A stretch of 64,000 nucleotides of DNA from Agitococcus lubricus. GTDB lineage: Bacteria > Pseudomonadota > Gammaproteobacteria > Pseudomonadales > Moraxellaceae. Below, piece after piece: positions 26,505 to 37,200 of the stretch. Each line of letters begins with the position of its first letter. Position 1 is the stretch's first letter. The position numbers and the translations under genes were made by a program. The stretch spans positions 310,001-374,000 of the forward strand of contig NZ_QAON01000001.1 of assembly GCF_003051055.1 (NCBI RefSeq), written 5' to 3'. The notes under the pieces were generated by a model that had not been told where the DNA came from, searched no databases, and worked only from the letters and a program-made list of their open reading frames with translations.

Positions 26505-27959
26505 TTAACCGCTAACGACCTGATTACGTCCGATAAACTTTGCTTTATATAACGCACTATCCACACGTTGTAGCAATTCTTTCATGGTATCGTCATAACG
26601 ATAATTAGTGACTCCAAAACTCATCGTCATTTTTAAGCTATACATGTCATATTGCACCAAATGGTTGGCAATACGTTGACGAATTTGCTCAGCGATACGA
26701 TTGGCATCTTCCAATGAACATTTATGTAGAAAAATAGCAAATTCCTCTCCACCCCAACGACACACGACATCGGCTTCTCGGACACTGGCTTTGAGCATGT
26801 GCGCCACCTCTTTTAAGACTTGGTCGCCTGCGGGATGACCATAGGTGTCGTTAATATCCTTAAATAAATCAATATCCGCCATAATTACACTTAAGGGATG
26901 ATTGTGACGACGGCTATCAGCCAAAATATTTTGGCTTAATGCCTCAAAAGTTTGACGGTTGATGAGCTGGGTTAAATGGTCTATGGTCGCCATCACTTCT
27001 AACTTACGTTGATATTTACGCACCGTCATGTTGGTTAAAAAAATGGTCAACAAAATAATGACCGTACATAATCCAATATTAAAATAGAGCGCGTGTTTGA
27101 CCTTGATAATCGCGAGGTCTTCTTGGCTTTCAACAAATAAAAACAGCCTGACTTCGGGCATATAACGCACATGCAATAAATAATTATGGCCATCTAACAC
27201 ATACTGAAACACAGCATCTTTACGTGCTAAGGCTTGATGGGCAATGTCTTTTAAGCCCGCAATATCATGAATAGATTTAGGGTCTAACAAACGATTATTG
27301 CCTGTTAAACGTACCCTGCCTGTGGCATCAACTAAATAAATATTTTTTTGATATTGTTGTTCGTATTGACATAAGAGTTTGAATAAACGGTCCATACTCA
27401 CACCCACACCCGTGACTCCTAAAAACTTTTGTGCCTGATTAAAGACTCTAAAGTTCATAAAAATGGCTAAGGAATTGGCATTAGCTTGGTCGTAATCAAT
27501 ATTAATTTCATAAGGTTCATTGAGCTGACGCGCTCGAAAATACCATTTATCTGCGGGGTCAGTAGCCGATACTGTTTTTAAGATGCCATTGGGATAATAA
27601 TAATGTTGGCTTTGCTCTGAGACAAAAAAACTGGTAAATACCTGATAGCTCGCTTTGGTTTCTTGTAAATAACGGGCAATCACTTGCGGATTTTTCTCTC
27701 CTGCACTCACCCAATCCTGCAAAAAGGTATTGGTACTCATCATGGATGAAATAAAAAATGGCCGTACTAAATCTTTTTGTAATTCTGCATAAATGGCATT
27801 GGACGTGAGGGGTAGCTCTTTTTCAATTAGGGCTAAATGAATGGTCTTTTTTGACGAAAAGTAACTGACTAAAGAAACAGCTAAAAAAGAGCAGACTAAT
27901 AATAAACATAAAATAATCGTGAGCTTACGCTGCTGCAAAAATTGGGACATAATCGCCAA
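26505..27959 (-). CDS. Diguanylate cyclase with extracytoplasmic Cache-like sensor
   Basis: The protein has 484 residues. A membrane helix (about 12-34) leads into a periplasmic double-Cache-like region (about 35-295; ending near LFLFVESQEDLAI), a second helix (about 290-312) and a GGDEF domain. The active site is GGEEF at 403-407, preceded five residues earlier by the RxxD inhibitory site (READ), so product feedback is expected. It makes c-di-GMP in response to an outside signal, probably small organic acids. There is no EAL domain. A second in-frame ATG lies 9 bp downstream. Confidence 0.9.
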   Translation of the reverse strand: MAIMSQFLQQRKLTIILCLLLVCSFLAVSLVSYFSSKKTIHLALIEKELPLTSNAIYAELQKDLVRPFFISSMMSTNTFLQDWVSAGEKNPQVIARYLQETKASYQVFTSFFVSEQSQHYYYPNGILKTVSATDPADKWYFRARQLNEPYEINIDYDQANANSLAIFMNFRVFNQAQKFLGVTGVGVSMDRLFKLLCQYEQQYQKNIYLVDATGRVRLTGNNRLLDPKSIHDIAGLKDIAHQALARKDAVFQYVLDGHNYLLHVRYMPEVRLFLFVESQEDLAIIKVKHALYFNIGLCTVIILLTIFLTNMTVRKYQRKLEVMATIDHLTQLINRQTFEALSQNILADSRRHNHPLSVIMADIDLFKDINDTYGHPAGDQVLKEVAHMLKASVREADVVCRWGGEEFAIFLHKCSLEDANRIAEQIRQRIANHLVQYDMYSLKMTMSFGVTNYRYDDTMKELLQRVDSALYKAKFIGRNQVVSG

Positions 27960-28098
27960 AAGTTCAAGATGAAAAACATCTATTTTAGCCTAAACATTAA
28001 GCTAACGCCTAAAATTTCACGGATTTCTCTGACCAATGGTCAGTGTCATTCATCGTACTACGCGTTGCTTTGTCTACGTTATTCACCTGAGACCCCGT

Positions 28099-29316
28099 AT
28101 GTCACTCAATAATCGTATTTTACTCGGCGCATTGATTGGTTTAATCCTTGGTTATGGCATCCGCAATTACGCGAGCAGCTCTATCATAGAACAAAGCGTG
28201 ATGGTGAGTACTTTAATCGCCAGCCTATTTGTGGGATTACTGAAGATGGTGTTGCTGCCACTGGTCTTTAGCTCCATTACGCTGGGGGTGGCTAATTTAC
28301 GTGCCCATCAACAAATGCACCGCGTCTGGCAATTGACCTTACTCTGTTTTGCATCCACAACCTGTATTGCCATTACCTTAGGTTTAAGTGCCGCGCACTT
28401 GTTTGAGACGGGGGCAGGCCTTTCCTTACCTTTATTTCAAGCACAACTCACTGACTACGATGCCAGCCAACTCAGTACCAGCGAGTTTTTACAAAAGCTG
28501 GTACAAGGGATTTTTATGAATCCTTTTGCCGCTTTAGCACAAGGTAATATTTTAGCGGTGGTCAGCTTTGCATTATTTGTGGGTATCGTGTTAGCAAAAC
28601 ATGGGGACAATTACCCTCAACTTAAACAGTTTTTTCAAGAGGCATTTCAGCTGTGTATGCAGCTCATTACTTGGATTATGTACATTGCGCCTTTGGGTAT
28701 TATGGCCTTGTTTTTTAAGCTCGTGGTATCGGAAGACAGTGCCTTGTTAAGTACCTTAATTGAATTTATTGCAGTAGTGATTGGCACTACCTTAGTACAC
28801 GGGTTAATTGTTTTGCCACTGATTTTATATATGTTTACCCGTGTTAATCCGTGGCAATTTTGGCAAGGTGCAAAACCCGCACTGATTACAGCTTTTGCCA
28901 CCAGCTCCAGTGCCGCCACCATTCCCGTGACCTTAAAATGTGTACAAGAAGACCTCAAAGTCAGCCCTAAAGTCGCAGGTTTTGTCATACCTTTAGGGGC
29001 ACAAATCAATATGGACGGCACGGCGCTCTATGAAGCCGCCGCTGCACTTTTTGTCGCTAATTTAGTAGGGATAGATTTAAGTCTAGGCCAACAAGTGATT
29101 GTCTGTTTAACGGTGATGCTGGCTTCGATTGGTGCGCCTGGTATTCCCAGTGCGGGCATGGTGACGATGGTCATGGTGCTACAATCGGTCGGTTTGCCCG
29201 CCGAAGCCGTCGCCATTTTAATTCCCATTGATAGACTCTTAGATACGGTAAGGACGATGGTCAATGTGGAGGGCGATATGGTGACGAGTTTGATTGTCAA
29301 TAAACATACCCATTAA
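28099..29316 (+). CDS. Dicarboxylate/amino acid:cation symporter (DAACS)
   Basis: The protein has 405 residues from ATG 28099 (MSLNNRILLGALIGLILGYG); an in-frame ATG at 28036 adds a non-family leader and is rejected. It is a GltP/DctA-type secondary carrier with about eight helices and two re-entrant loops. The SSSA-containing loop (AFATSSSAATIPVTL), the cation site NMDGTALYEA and the second loop SIGAPGIPSAGMV are all intact. The last helix has the substrate Asp/Arg region (LLDTVRTMVNVEGD). The substrate is glutamate, aspartate or C4-dicarboxylates. The 3' end overlaps yafJ by 4 bp (convergent). Confidence 0.88.
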   Translation: MSLNNRILLGALIGLILGYGIRNYASSSIIEQSVMVSTLIASLFVGLLKMVLLPLVFSSITLGVANLRAHQQMHRVWQLTLLCFASTTCIAITLGLSAAHLFETGAGLSLPLFQAQLTDYDASQLSTSEFLQKLVQGIFMNPFAALAQGNILAVVSFALFVGIVLAKHGDNYPQLKQFFQEAFQLCMQLITWIMYIAPLGIMALFFKLVVSEDSALLSTLIEFIAVVIGTTLVHGLIVLPLILYMFTRVNPWQFWQGAKPALITAFATSSSAATIPVTLKCVQEDLKVSPKVAGFVIPLGAQINMDGTALYEAAAALFVANLVGIDLSLGQQVIVCLTVMLASIGAPGIPSAGMVTMVMVLQSVGLPAEAVAILIPIDRLLDTVRTMVNVEGDMVTSLIVNKHTH

Positions 29317-30098
29317 AGGGTATTAGGCAATAACACGTGTGTGACCTGACCTTCGCAAAAATAGACCATCTCGCCCGCTTGCATGGCGTGCCACGTCTCA
29401 TTAGTCGTGAGCGGGAGGGTCGCAATCACCGCGACCCTATCCTCTGGAGTAGTCACTTCACTAAAATCAATCGACACATCTTCATCTACTAATTGAGCGA
29501 CGGCAAATGGGGCTTGGCGAATAATATAATGTAGTTTGGTTGAGCAGTGAGCAAACAACCAATCGCCATTAGACAACATAAAATTAAAAATACCATGTTG
29601 TGCTAAGTGTGGCACAAAATCTTTTAAGACTGCCGCTAACTGAGTCAGTGAGGGTGCTTGGCTAAAATGTTGACGTAAATGTTCCAAAATTAAACAAAAG
29701 GCGTGTTCGCTATCGGTACTGCCTACAGGTCGATAATATTCGCCTCGAATCGCGGGTAGATTATTGAGGTCGCCATTATGGGCAAAAATCCAATATTGCC
29801 CCCAAATTTCCCGCTGAAATGGATGTGTATTGGCTAGGCTGACTTCGCCTTGGGTCGCTTTACGAATATGGGCAATCACACTTTTAGATTTAATGGGATA
29901 TTGTTGTACCAATTGAGCGACAGGCGATTGGGCTGAGGGCAAATAATCCAAAAATAAGCGACTGCCCTTTTCTTCAAAAAAGGCGATGCCCCAACCATCA
30001 CTGTGATGGTCAGTTCGTCCACCGCGACAGGCAAAGCCCGTAAAGGAAAAACAAATATCGGTGGGCACATTACAATTCATGCCTAATAACTGACACAT
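29313..30098 (-). CDS. yafJ: Class II glutamine amidotransferase (YafJ-like)
   Basis: The protein has 261 residues starting MCQLLGMNCNVPTD, so Cys2 becomes the N-terminal nucleophile after Met removal. The longer frame from 30194 would bury this cysteine and is rejected. RTDHHSDGWGIAFF, SKSVIAHIRKATQG and YWIFAHNGDLNNLP are the amidotransferase pocket motifs. There is no synthase domain. The precise role is unknown; homologues hydrolyse small glutamine-like amides. The ATG is 2 bp after the ykgJ stop, so the two are translationally coupled. Confidence 0.88.
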   Translation of the reverse strand: MCQLLGMNCNVPTDICFSFTGFACRGGRTDHHSDGWGIAFFEEKGSRLFLDYLPSAQSPVAQLVQQYPIKSKSVIAHIRKATQGEVSLANTHPFQREIWGQYWIFAHNGDLNNLPAIRGEYYRPVGSTDSEHAFCLILEHLRQHFSQAPSLTQLAAVLKDFVPHLAQHGIFNFMLSNGDWLFAHCSTKLHYIIRQAPFAVAQLVDEDVSIDFSEVTTPEDRVAVIATLPLTTNETWHAMQAGEMVYFCEGQVTHVLLPNTL

Positions 30099-30100
30099 AA

Positions 30101-30415
30101 TTAACTCGTTAACTGCTCTAAGTCTTGTAAATACGTCATCGCCTGTGCGTTTGTTTGGCCACACATGCTCATGGTTGGTCTTAAACTGACACACACCTTA
30201 GGACGTTCAGGTTGACCAAAAATTTTACACAAGCCTTGCGTATCTAATTGCACACAGGGAACCCCTGCGGGTTTACCTTGTGGCATTTCTGGAATGGGTG
30301 ACGAAATCGAGGGCGCAATACAACAAGCAGCACAGCCCAAGCGACAGGTGATTTCTGTGTCATCTGTTAGGGTACTAATTTTCACAGACGCTCCTGCGTT
30401 CTTAGGCATAAACAT
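30101..30415 (-). CDS. ykgJ: YkgJ family cysteine cluster protein
   Basis: This 104-residue protein has the YkgJ cysteine pattern [10 protein letters not shown]...GVPCV...GLCKIF...VCVSLRP...SMCG, likely binding zinc or an Fe-S centre. The function is not established. It is upstream of and coupled to yafJ. Confidence 0.85.
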   Translation of the reverse strand: MFMPKNAGASVKISTLTDDTEITCRLGCAACCIAPSISSPIPEMPQGKPAGVPCVQLDTQGLCKIFGQPERPKVCVSLRPTMSMCGQTNAQAMTYLQDLEQLTS

Positions 30416-30509
30416 ATCTAAAACTGCTACACAATAAGAGTTTTAGCTCTATCATTAAGCTGTCACAATAACATAAAAATTGCTATCAAAACCATTAGGG
30501 AGCGCCTCT

Positions 30510-32654
30510 ATGTCCGCTAAGATTTATCATTCTATCGAACAAGCCGTTAGCGATATTTTAACTGCCATTGACGGGACAATTCGGTTGGGCGCGCCCCTTG
30601 GTATTGGCAAGCCGAACCCATTTATCAATGCCATCTACCAACGAATTGCCAATCAACACCAACGCAGTTTAGAAATTTATAGCGCGTTGTCACTCAATAA
30701 ACCACAAGCCAGTAGCGAGATAGAAGGCCGCTTTTTACAGCCGTTTGTGGCGCGGGTATTTGGTAACTATCCCGATTTAGATTACGTTGTGGACTTAAAA
30801 AACAACAAAGTCCCTAACAACATCAGCGTGCACGAGTTTTTCTTAAAATCGGGCGATTGGCTCAATCACAGTGCTGCCCAACAGCATTATATCAATAGCA
30901 ATTATACGCACATTGCGCGTGATATGGCGGCTAAAGGGGTCAATGTCATCTGCCAAGCGATTGCCATACGCGAAGAAGCGGATGGCAGTCGTCGTTATAG
31001 TTTGTCTTGCAACCCCGACCTCAGCATGGACTTATTAGAGTTACTTGCGCCTCGCCGTGCGCAGGGCGAATGTATTTTTACCGTGGGCGTTATCAATCGT
31101 GAATTGCCGTTTATGGCAAACGATGCCGAAGTCCCTGCCAGTGTCTTTGACATGATTATTGATGACCCTGCGGGTACACATACGCTGTTTTCTACCCCCA
31201 ATATGAAAGTCAATCTTACGGACTATGCCATTGGTTTACATGCCAGCTCCTTAGTACGCGATGGCGGCACCTTACAAATTGGTATTGGCTCGTTAGGTGA
31301 TGCGATTGCCCATGCCTTGATTTTACGTAATCAAGATAATGCCAACTATCAAACCATGATTCGTCGTTTGAATGCCGACCATCCCTTATCTACCGACATA
31401 GACCTCGCTCCCTTCCACCAAGGTTTATATGGTTGTAGTGAAATGTTTGTGAATGGCTTTCTTAAACTGATTCAAGCCAACATTATTCGCCGTAAAGTCT
31501 ACCCGCACACAGGCCTGCAACAGCTTATCAATCAAGGCTTATTGAGCGAAGAGTTGACGATTAACAGCCTACAGACTCTAAGAGCGCATGACCTGATTAG
31601 CTCTCCCCTAACAGGTGAAGACCTTGCCCTACTGGAGCGTTTTGGTATTTTTAAGGAAGAGTGTTGCTTTCAAAATGGCCAAATCTTGATAAATGAGCAT
31701 TGTATTGGCACTGACCTTGACGACGAGGCTACCTTAGACGCCTTAGCAACATACTGTTTAAGCGAGCGTTTGCAAGGCGGTATTATCATGCACGGCGGCT
31801 TCTTTTTAGGGCCAGCCGATTTTTATCAAGCCTTACGAGAGATGCCAGAGTCTTTAGCCAATCAAATCAATATGAGTACGATTGCTTTTATCAATCAACT
31901 CTATGGCGACCGTTATGGCGATGAAAAACTCAAACGTGCACAACGTATCAACGCCCGTTTTATCAATACCTGTATGATGGTGACTTTATCAGGTGCGGCG
32001 GTCTCGGACGCACTTGACGATGGCCGTGTGGTCAGTGGTGTGGGCGGACAATATAATTTTGTCGCTCAGGCACATGAACTGCCCGATGCGCGCTCAATAT
32101 TGATGTTACGCAGTCATCGTGTCGTTGATGATGAGGTACGCTCCAGTATTGTCACTAGCTATGGCCATGCGACGATTCCGCGTCATTTGCGGGATATTGT
32201 CATTACTGAATATGGTATTGCCGATTTACGTGGTAAAAGTGATAGCGATATTATTAAGGCACTCCTCAATATTAGCGATTCTCGATGCCAAGACGATTTA
32301 CGCAACTGGGCGATTGAACACAAAAAACTCTCACCCGATTATGTCATTCCTAAAGCCTATCGCCAAAACACGCCCGAAGCACTCGCGGAACGATTACAAC
32401 CTTATTTGTCTCAGCTTCCTAGTTTTCCGTTTGGAACAGACTTTAGCAAAGACGAATTAACCATCATCAAAGCCCTACAAGCGCTTAAATCCAGTACCGA
32501 ACATCCACTGCAACTGTTAAAAACAGCCGTCAGCTCCATTTTTAAGGACGAAGATGATGCCAAAGTACAGCGCTATTTGGAGCGTATGGGTTTAGATGAA
32601 ACACATAGTCTGAAAGACAAAGTGATGAAACGGTTATTTATGGGCAATCTTTAA
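30510..32654 (+). CDS. Acetyl-CoA hydrolase/transferase family protein
   Basis: The protein has 714 residues from ATG 30510, with an AGGGAG site about 8 bp upstream; the frame also opens at 30480. It has the class I CoA-transferase fold, with FITE-like VITEYGIADLRGKSD carrying the catalytic Glu, GGTLQIGIGSLGDA and VVSGVGGQYNFVAQA. It is longer than Ach1/Cat1 (~500) because of an extra N-terminal region and a helical C-terminal tail. It probably moves CoA between acetyl-CoA and a carboxylate such as succinate or propionate. A terminator follows. Confidence 0.82.
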   Translation: MSAKIYHSIEQAVSDILTAIDGTIRLGAPLGIGKPNPFINAIYQRIANQHQRSLEIYSALSLNKPQASSEIEGRFLQPFVARVFGNYPDLDYVVDLKNNKVPNNISVHEFFLKSGDWLNHSAAQQHYINSNYTHIARDMAAKGVNVICQAIAIREEADGSRRYSLSCNPDLSMDLLELLAPRRAQGECIFTVGVINRELPFMANDAEVPASVFDMIIDDPAGTHTLFSTPNMKVNLTDYAIGLHASSLVRDGGTLQIGIGSLGDAIAHALILRNQDNANYQTMIRRLNADHPLSTDIDLAPFHQGLYGCSEMFVNGFLKLIQANIIRRKVYPHTGLQQLINQGLLSEELTINSLQTLRAHDLISSPLTGEDLALLERFGIFKEECCFQNGQILINEHCIGTDLDDEATLDALATYCLSERLQGGIIMHGGFFLGPADFYQALREMPESLANQINMSTIAFINQLYGDRYGDEKLKRAQRINARFINTCMMVTLSGAAVSDALDDGRVVSGVGGQYNFVAQAHELPDARSILMLRSHRVVDDEVRSSIVTSYGHATIPRHLRDIVITEYGIADLRGKSDSDIIKALLNISDSRCQDDLRNWAIEHKKLSPDYVIPKAYRQNTPEALAERLQPYLSQLPSFPFGTDFSKDELTIIKALQALKSSTEHPLQLLKTAVSSIFKDEDDAKVQRYLERMGLDETHSLKDKVMKRLFMGNL

Positions 32655-32662
32655 CCATAGAC

Positions 32663-32683
32663 GACCCCGCTAAAAACGGGGTC
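32663..32683. terminator. Hairpin between convergent genes
   Basis: GACCCCG-CTAAAAA-CGGGGTC lies between the CoA-transferase and thioesterase genes. Confidence 0.65.
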
Positions 32684-32689
32684 TACGAT

Positions 32690-33175
32690 TTAATACATAT
32701 AGGTTGCGGTACCTGCCGCAATCAACTCGTGTTTTTCGTTATGTAGCTCCATACGAGTCACGCAAATTTGTTTACCCACCCGTAACAAACTCGCGGTTGC
32801 GGTAAATAAAGTGCCCCGACCTGCTTTGAGATAATCTATCCGCATATCAATGGTTGCTAATCGGTTAATGCGTGTTGCTCTGTCTTCTTTGGGTGTGCCT
32901 TTTAAGGCCACATACGCGCCACTCATGGCCATTGCGCCACCCACTGTATCCAACGCGGTGGCAATCACACCACCATGTAATACCTGCTTAAAGACATTAC
33001 CAATCAACTGTGGCTGCATCGCAAACTCAGCAGTAATTTTATCAGCACTCATTTCTTTGATAGTTAAACCCATTGCTTGGGTAAATGGCACCATGTTAAA
33101 GCCCATTTTTAATCGCTCTTGCAAAATACGTGCTTTTTCGTCGTCGGTGATAGTGGCTGTTTGCATGTCTGTCAT
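32690..33175 (-). CDS. Hotdog-fold acyl-CoA thioesterase (YigI-like)
   Basis: This 161-residue protein has a PaaI/YigI type hotdog domain: QVLHGGVIATALDTVGGAMAM (HGG motif), followed by IDMRIDYLKAGRGTLFTATASLLRVGKQICVTRMEL. It resembles E. coli YigI, a medium/long-chain acyl-CoA thioesterase. The N-terminal 30 residues are a helical extension. It is likely cytoplasmic, recycling CoA. Confidence 0.8.
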   Translation of the reverse strand: MTDMQTATITDDEKARILQERLKMGFNMVPFTQAMGLTIKEMSADKITAEFAMQPQLIGNVFKQVLHGGVIATALDTVGGAMAMSGAYVALKGTPKEDRATRINRLATIDMRIDYLKAGRGTLFTATASLLRVGKQICVTRMELHNEKHELIAAGTATYMY

Positions 33176-33595
33176 GGCATAAGGTCTCTTATTATCATTG
33201 CAAACTGTGTTTTTAACCTATCAAATGCTTGCTTGGCAATGACTCTGATAACGAGAGGTAGCGAATTTACGGTATATACATGAGACCTTATTTAGGGTCT
33301 GTTGACGTTTGGCGTCTGAGCCGCGTATCCTCTAAAAAATAGTCTCTTTCGCAACCACAATCAAAACATCAACAGTCCCTAAGCTGAGTTTGGGATAAAA
33401 GAAGGTTAATTTCTTAAATGTTATGTAGAAATCGTCTAAAGACCCTATGACAGCCGCCTTCCGCAGGACTGAGTTTAGTTTTGGCCAACATCAGCCAGCA
33501 CAGCCAGTTCGTGGTGCAAAACGATTTATGGTTTTAGCTCCCACCCAAAGTGACTAAAGGAATCCTGTTAATTTAGGAGAGAGCTAGGATACCGT
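33176..33595. other. Intergenic region carrying a MITE-like element
   Basis: No gene was seen. It contains the inverted-repeat element at 33291-33383. The remaining sequence up to the elbB stop has no clear features beyond a purine-rich stretch. Confidence 0.45.
33291..33383. repeat. MITE-like element, copy A
   Basis: Its 20-bp ends are inverted repeats matching at 17 of 20 positions: TTTAGGGTCTGTTGACGTTT at the left and, on the complement of the right end, CTTAGGGACTGTTGATGTTT. The interior (GGCTCAGACGCC on one strand) matches the element after mnmE. It has no coding capacity, and a mobilising transposase is not visible in the window. Confidence 0.6.
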
Positions 33596-34246
33596 TTAAG
33601 CCAAATTCAACACCGCTTGGACTAACTTTTGAATGCCTGCACGCGCTTCACGAATACGTGCCGCATACATATACGCTGGCGTTGTAACAATTTTGCGTTC
33701 GCTATCAATCACACATTCATCCACCGCACAATCCACATGTACGCCACCCATTGCGTTAATCGCAGCAGCCGTACCTGCATCATTGCCAATGGTGTATTGT
33801 GTCCCCACACCACCAATTTTGGGTGCCATAGACGGTGCAATGCACACCAAGCCAACAGGTTTAGCTGCCTGACTCATACCTTGCGCAAACGCTAACACAT
33901 CGGCTTGTACGGTCATGTCGCTGCCTTTAACAGCAAAATTGCATAAATTTTTAGCAGCTCCAAAACCACCAGGAATAATCAAGGCATCAAAATCTTCAAT
34001 TTTAGCTTCAGTAATCGGCTTGACATTACCCCGCGCTAAACGTGCCGCCTCGACCAAGACATTACGACTTTCGGGCATTTCTTCGCCTGTTAAATGATTG
34101 ATAACGTGCATTTGCGGCATATCGGGTGCAAAACACTGATAACTCACATCTGCTTCATCTAAGGCTAATAAAGTTAAGGTCGCTTCATAAATTTCGCCAC
34201 CATCTTTAAAGCCACAACCTGATAAAATAACCGCTACTTTTTTCAT
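33596..34246 (-). CDS. elbB: ElbB, isoprenoid biosynthesis glyoxalase-like protein
   Basis: The protein has 216 residues from ATG 34246 (MKKVAVILSGCGFKDGGEIYEA, AGGA 8 bp upstream). It is a DJ-1/PfpI-like flavodoxin fold with LIIPGGFGAAKNL and the nucleophile-elbow Cys in VGLVCIAPSMAP. E. coli ElbB has weak glyoxalase activity; its role in isoprenoid supply is reported but not well defined. It is divergent from hemB, with about 165 bp between them. Confidence 0.9.
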   Translation of the reverse strand: MKKVAVILSGCGFKDGGEIYEATLTLLALDEADVSYQCFAPDMPQMHVINHLTGEEMPESRNVLVEAARLARGNVKPITEAKIEDFDALIIPGGFGAAKNLCNFAVKGSDMTVQADVLAFAQGMSQAAKPVGLVCIAPSMAPKIGGVGTQYTIGNDAGTAAAINAMGGVHVDCAVDECVIDSERKIVTTPAYMYAARIREARAGIQKLVQAVLNLA

Positions 34247-34390
34247 TTTTAGCATCCTGTAAAATATAAGTTTAAGACTGACACATTTCAGCGAAGGCCT
34301 GTGTTGAGCGGCGTCAAAACAAGCGCGTGAGCTTTAAGTCAGTAGCTAAATTTAGCAGTACAGGGTATTTTTACTATGCTACAGATGTAA

Positions 34391-35422
<1,032 letters not shown>

Positions 35423-35425
<3 letters not shown>

Positions 35426-35451
35426 CGTGGGTTGACGTAGGAAACCCACGA
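35423..35451 (+). repeat. REP element 1
   Basis: TAGCGTGGGTTGACGTAGGA begins at the hemB stop codon and continues with AACCCACGA. The stem CGTGGGTT/AACCCACG closes an 8- to 9-nt loop. The loop diverges from the three other copies. A broken partial copy (GTGGGTTTTG) follows near 35462. Confidence 0.75.
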
Positions 35452-35496
35452 TTTGAGTGTTGTGGGTTTTGTTTGCCCGTCAAGAGCAAAAATTTG

Positions 35497-35530
35497 TAGC
35501 GTGGGTTGAGGAACGAAACCCACGACCGTT
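35497..35530 (+). repeat. REP element 2
   Basis: TAGCGTGGGTTGAGGAACGA followed by AACCCACGACCGTT. It lies 19 bp from the 3' end of the reverse transcriptase gene, in forward orientation. Confidence 0.85.
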
Positions 35531-35548
35531 TAAATCTAAAAAGCTAAC

Positions 35549-37114
35549 TCAAATTGTAAAGTCACTTTTGATAAAAGTAATTTTGGCTTCTTTCATTTTT
35601 TTCCAATATCTTGTTAACTTATCTTTTGCAGAGACTTCATAAATAAATAGCCAATTTTCATCAAAATCATTAACTCTAAGCACGTCAGCAAGTTCCTTAT
35701 AAGGCTTTAAAGCCGTTTTTTTAAAATTTTTCTTATCATGTAAATACGCTAACAATAGAAGAATACAATCTTTTGAGTCTTTTATACTCTCAAATAAAGT
35801 ATCACTCAATTTAAAATTATATTTAATTGATAGATATAATGCATAACTAATAGCCTCATTAATCCGTTTTTCTATTCCCATATTGAAGATATTGCGGGTG
35901 ATTTTCTCTATCTCATCAGTTGAGACATTTAAAGATAAAAATACATCATCAATTAAACTCAACAAATATGGATAAATCAAGATTAAGTGATGAATAGTGT
36001 TCAAGTAGTAACTTAAGGCATTAGGTGAGAGTTTCTTTTTGGAAATAACCTTAATTGCATAATTAAGAATGGCCGAATTATCATTATTTTTGTGCATTAT
36101 ATCAATAACTGAATCAATGTATGCCCTTACATCATTAAAACCTAAATTCACTTTATCTTGAATATTATTAAGATTATTGAGCCTTCTAATCCAACACTCG
36201 GTTGATGCTAATGGCAACCTTGAAATTTCTGTTTTTTTATGATTTAGAGAAAGGTTAAATTTTTTTAATTCACTTGCCAAGTCAATCAAAAATTGCTCGG
36301 CTTTTTCATTAGTTTCTACAAAACAAGAATAATCATCAATATTACGGATAAACTGATAACCTTTCTTGATTAGCTCATCATCTATCACCACTAAAATAAT
36401 TTCGGAGATTAAGTTTGAAGCATGAGGCCCGATTAAAATACCATGCGTTTCCTGCGATTTTAAATTTCTAGTATACAAATCTATATCATTAAACCAATTA
36501 CCATTTTTATGGATTTTTGAATATGATTTTCCAACTAATGCCCAAGAAATAGCATGTGTATATATACTAGGAAAGCAATTAGAAATATCCGCCTTAATTA
36601 AATATTGCTTTCCAATTAACAACTCAGGTTCTGGGTAATCATCTTCACTAAAATCTCTGTATGACATTTCAAATAAATGTTTTTTTTCATCAAAAGTCTT
36701 AAAGGCATAAGGCTCATCATATTCACCCATAACAAAAATGACTTTCGAGTTTTTAATTTTACGAATATGAATACGGCTTACTTTGTATTGATGATGCGCT
36801 GTATATTTTTCAAAATGCTTTAATAACTCATTCCAATTTTCTGACAAAGTTTTGCATAGATTTCTATAAGCAACTGGTTCAGGGATTGCCAATAGTCGAG
36901 GAATATTAATATTGCGTATATTTTCGTACTGAATAAAGCCTTTATCTGTATTTTCAAATATTTTCGGATTTGCTGTTTTAACGAAGTTTAAAAAAGGTTC
37001 TGAGGTTAAAAATGGGGGGATTCTGTCAGAAAACAGTCCATAACCTAAAAAACCATCAAATATATTATCTACTGTAATTGATTTCATTTGTTCTAAATAA
37101 GATTTTTTAGCCAA
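35549..37114 (-). CDS. Abi/UG-type reverse transcriptase (candidate defence RT)
   Basis: The frame is about 521-524 residues. GTG 37123 opens it, but GGAG lies 7 bp before TTG 37114, which I prefer; the numbering here counts from the GTG. RT motifs: K-x-DISNCFPSIY (Asp179), GILIGPHASNLISEI (228-242) and FIRNIDDYSCF (Asp263-Asp264, with N-I-D-D instead of Y-A-D-D), then LSLNHKKTEI. The N-terminus (GYGLFSDRIPPFLTSEPF) and a C-terminal ~220 residues predicted helical fit the Abi/UG/DRT group (AbiK, Drt) rather than group II intron or retron RTs. It has no maturase/endonuclease domain and no partner ORF. It is visibly more AT-rich than its neighbours and lies between inverted REPs 2 and 3. Anti-phage function is inferred; the subclass is not assigned. 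Confidence 0.8.
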   Translation of the reverse strand: MAKKSYLEQMKSITVDNIFDGFLGYGLFSDRIPPFLTSEPFLNFVKTANPKIFENTDKGFIQYENIRNINIPRLLAIPEPVAYRNLCKTLSENWNELLKHFEKYTAHHQYKVSRIHIRKIKNSKVIFVMGEYDEPYAFKTFDEKKHLFEMSYRDFSEDDYPEPELLIGKQYLIKADISNCFPSIYTHAISWALVGKSYSKIHKNGNWFNDIDLYTRNLKSQETHGILIGPHASNLISEIILVVIDDELIKKGYQFIRNIDDYSCFVETNEKAEQFLIDLASELKKFNLSLNHKKTEISRLPLASTECWIRRLNNLNNIQDKVNLGFNDVRAYIDSVIDIMHKNNDNSAILNYAIKVISKKKLSPNALSYYLNTIHHLILIYPYLLSLIDDVFLSLNVSTDEIEKITRNIFNMGIEKRINEAISYALYLSIKYNFKLSDTLFESIKDSKDCILLLLAYLHDKKNFKKTALKPYKELADVLRVNDFDENWLFIYEVSAKDKLTRYWKKMKEAKITFIKSDFTI

Positions 37115-37170
37115 AACTATCACTCCAAAAATTGACTTTTATCACCTTCAAAATGACCATATCCTAATAT

Positions 37171-37200
37171 TGTGGGTTTCGTTCCTCAACCCACACTACA
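37171..37200 (-). repeat. REP element 3 (inverted)
   Basis: On the minus strand it reads TGTAGTGTGGGTTGAGGAAC followed by GAAACCCACA. It contains the stop codon (TAG) of the RAYT gene and is inverted relative to elements 2 and 4. Confidence 0.85.

Noticed and set aside
35549..37123. Retron or group II intron identity for the reverse transcriptase
   Set aside because: No maturase or endonuclease domain, no conserved intron RNA ends, and no msr/msd-like inverted repeat adjacent; the flanking repeats are REPs shared with a RAYT.
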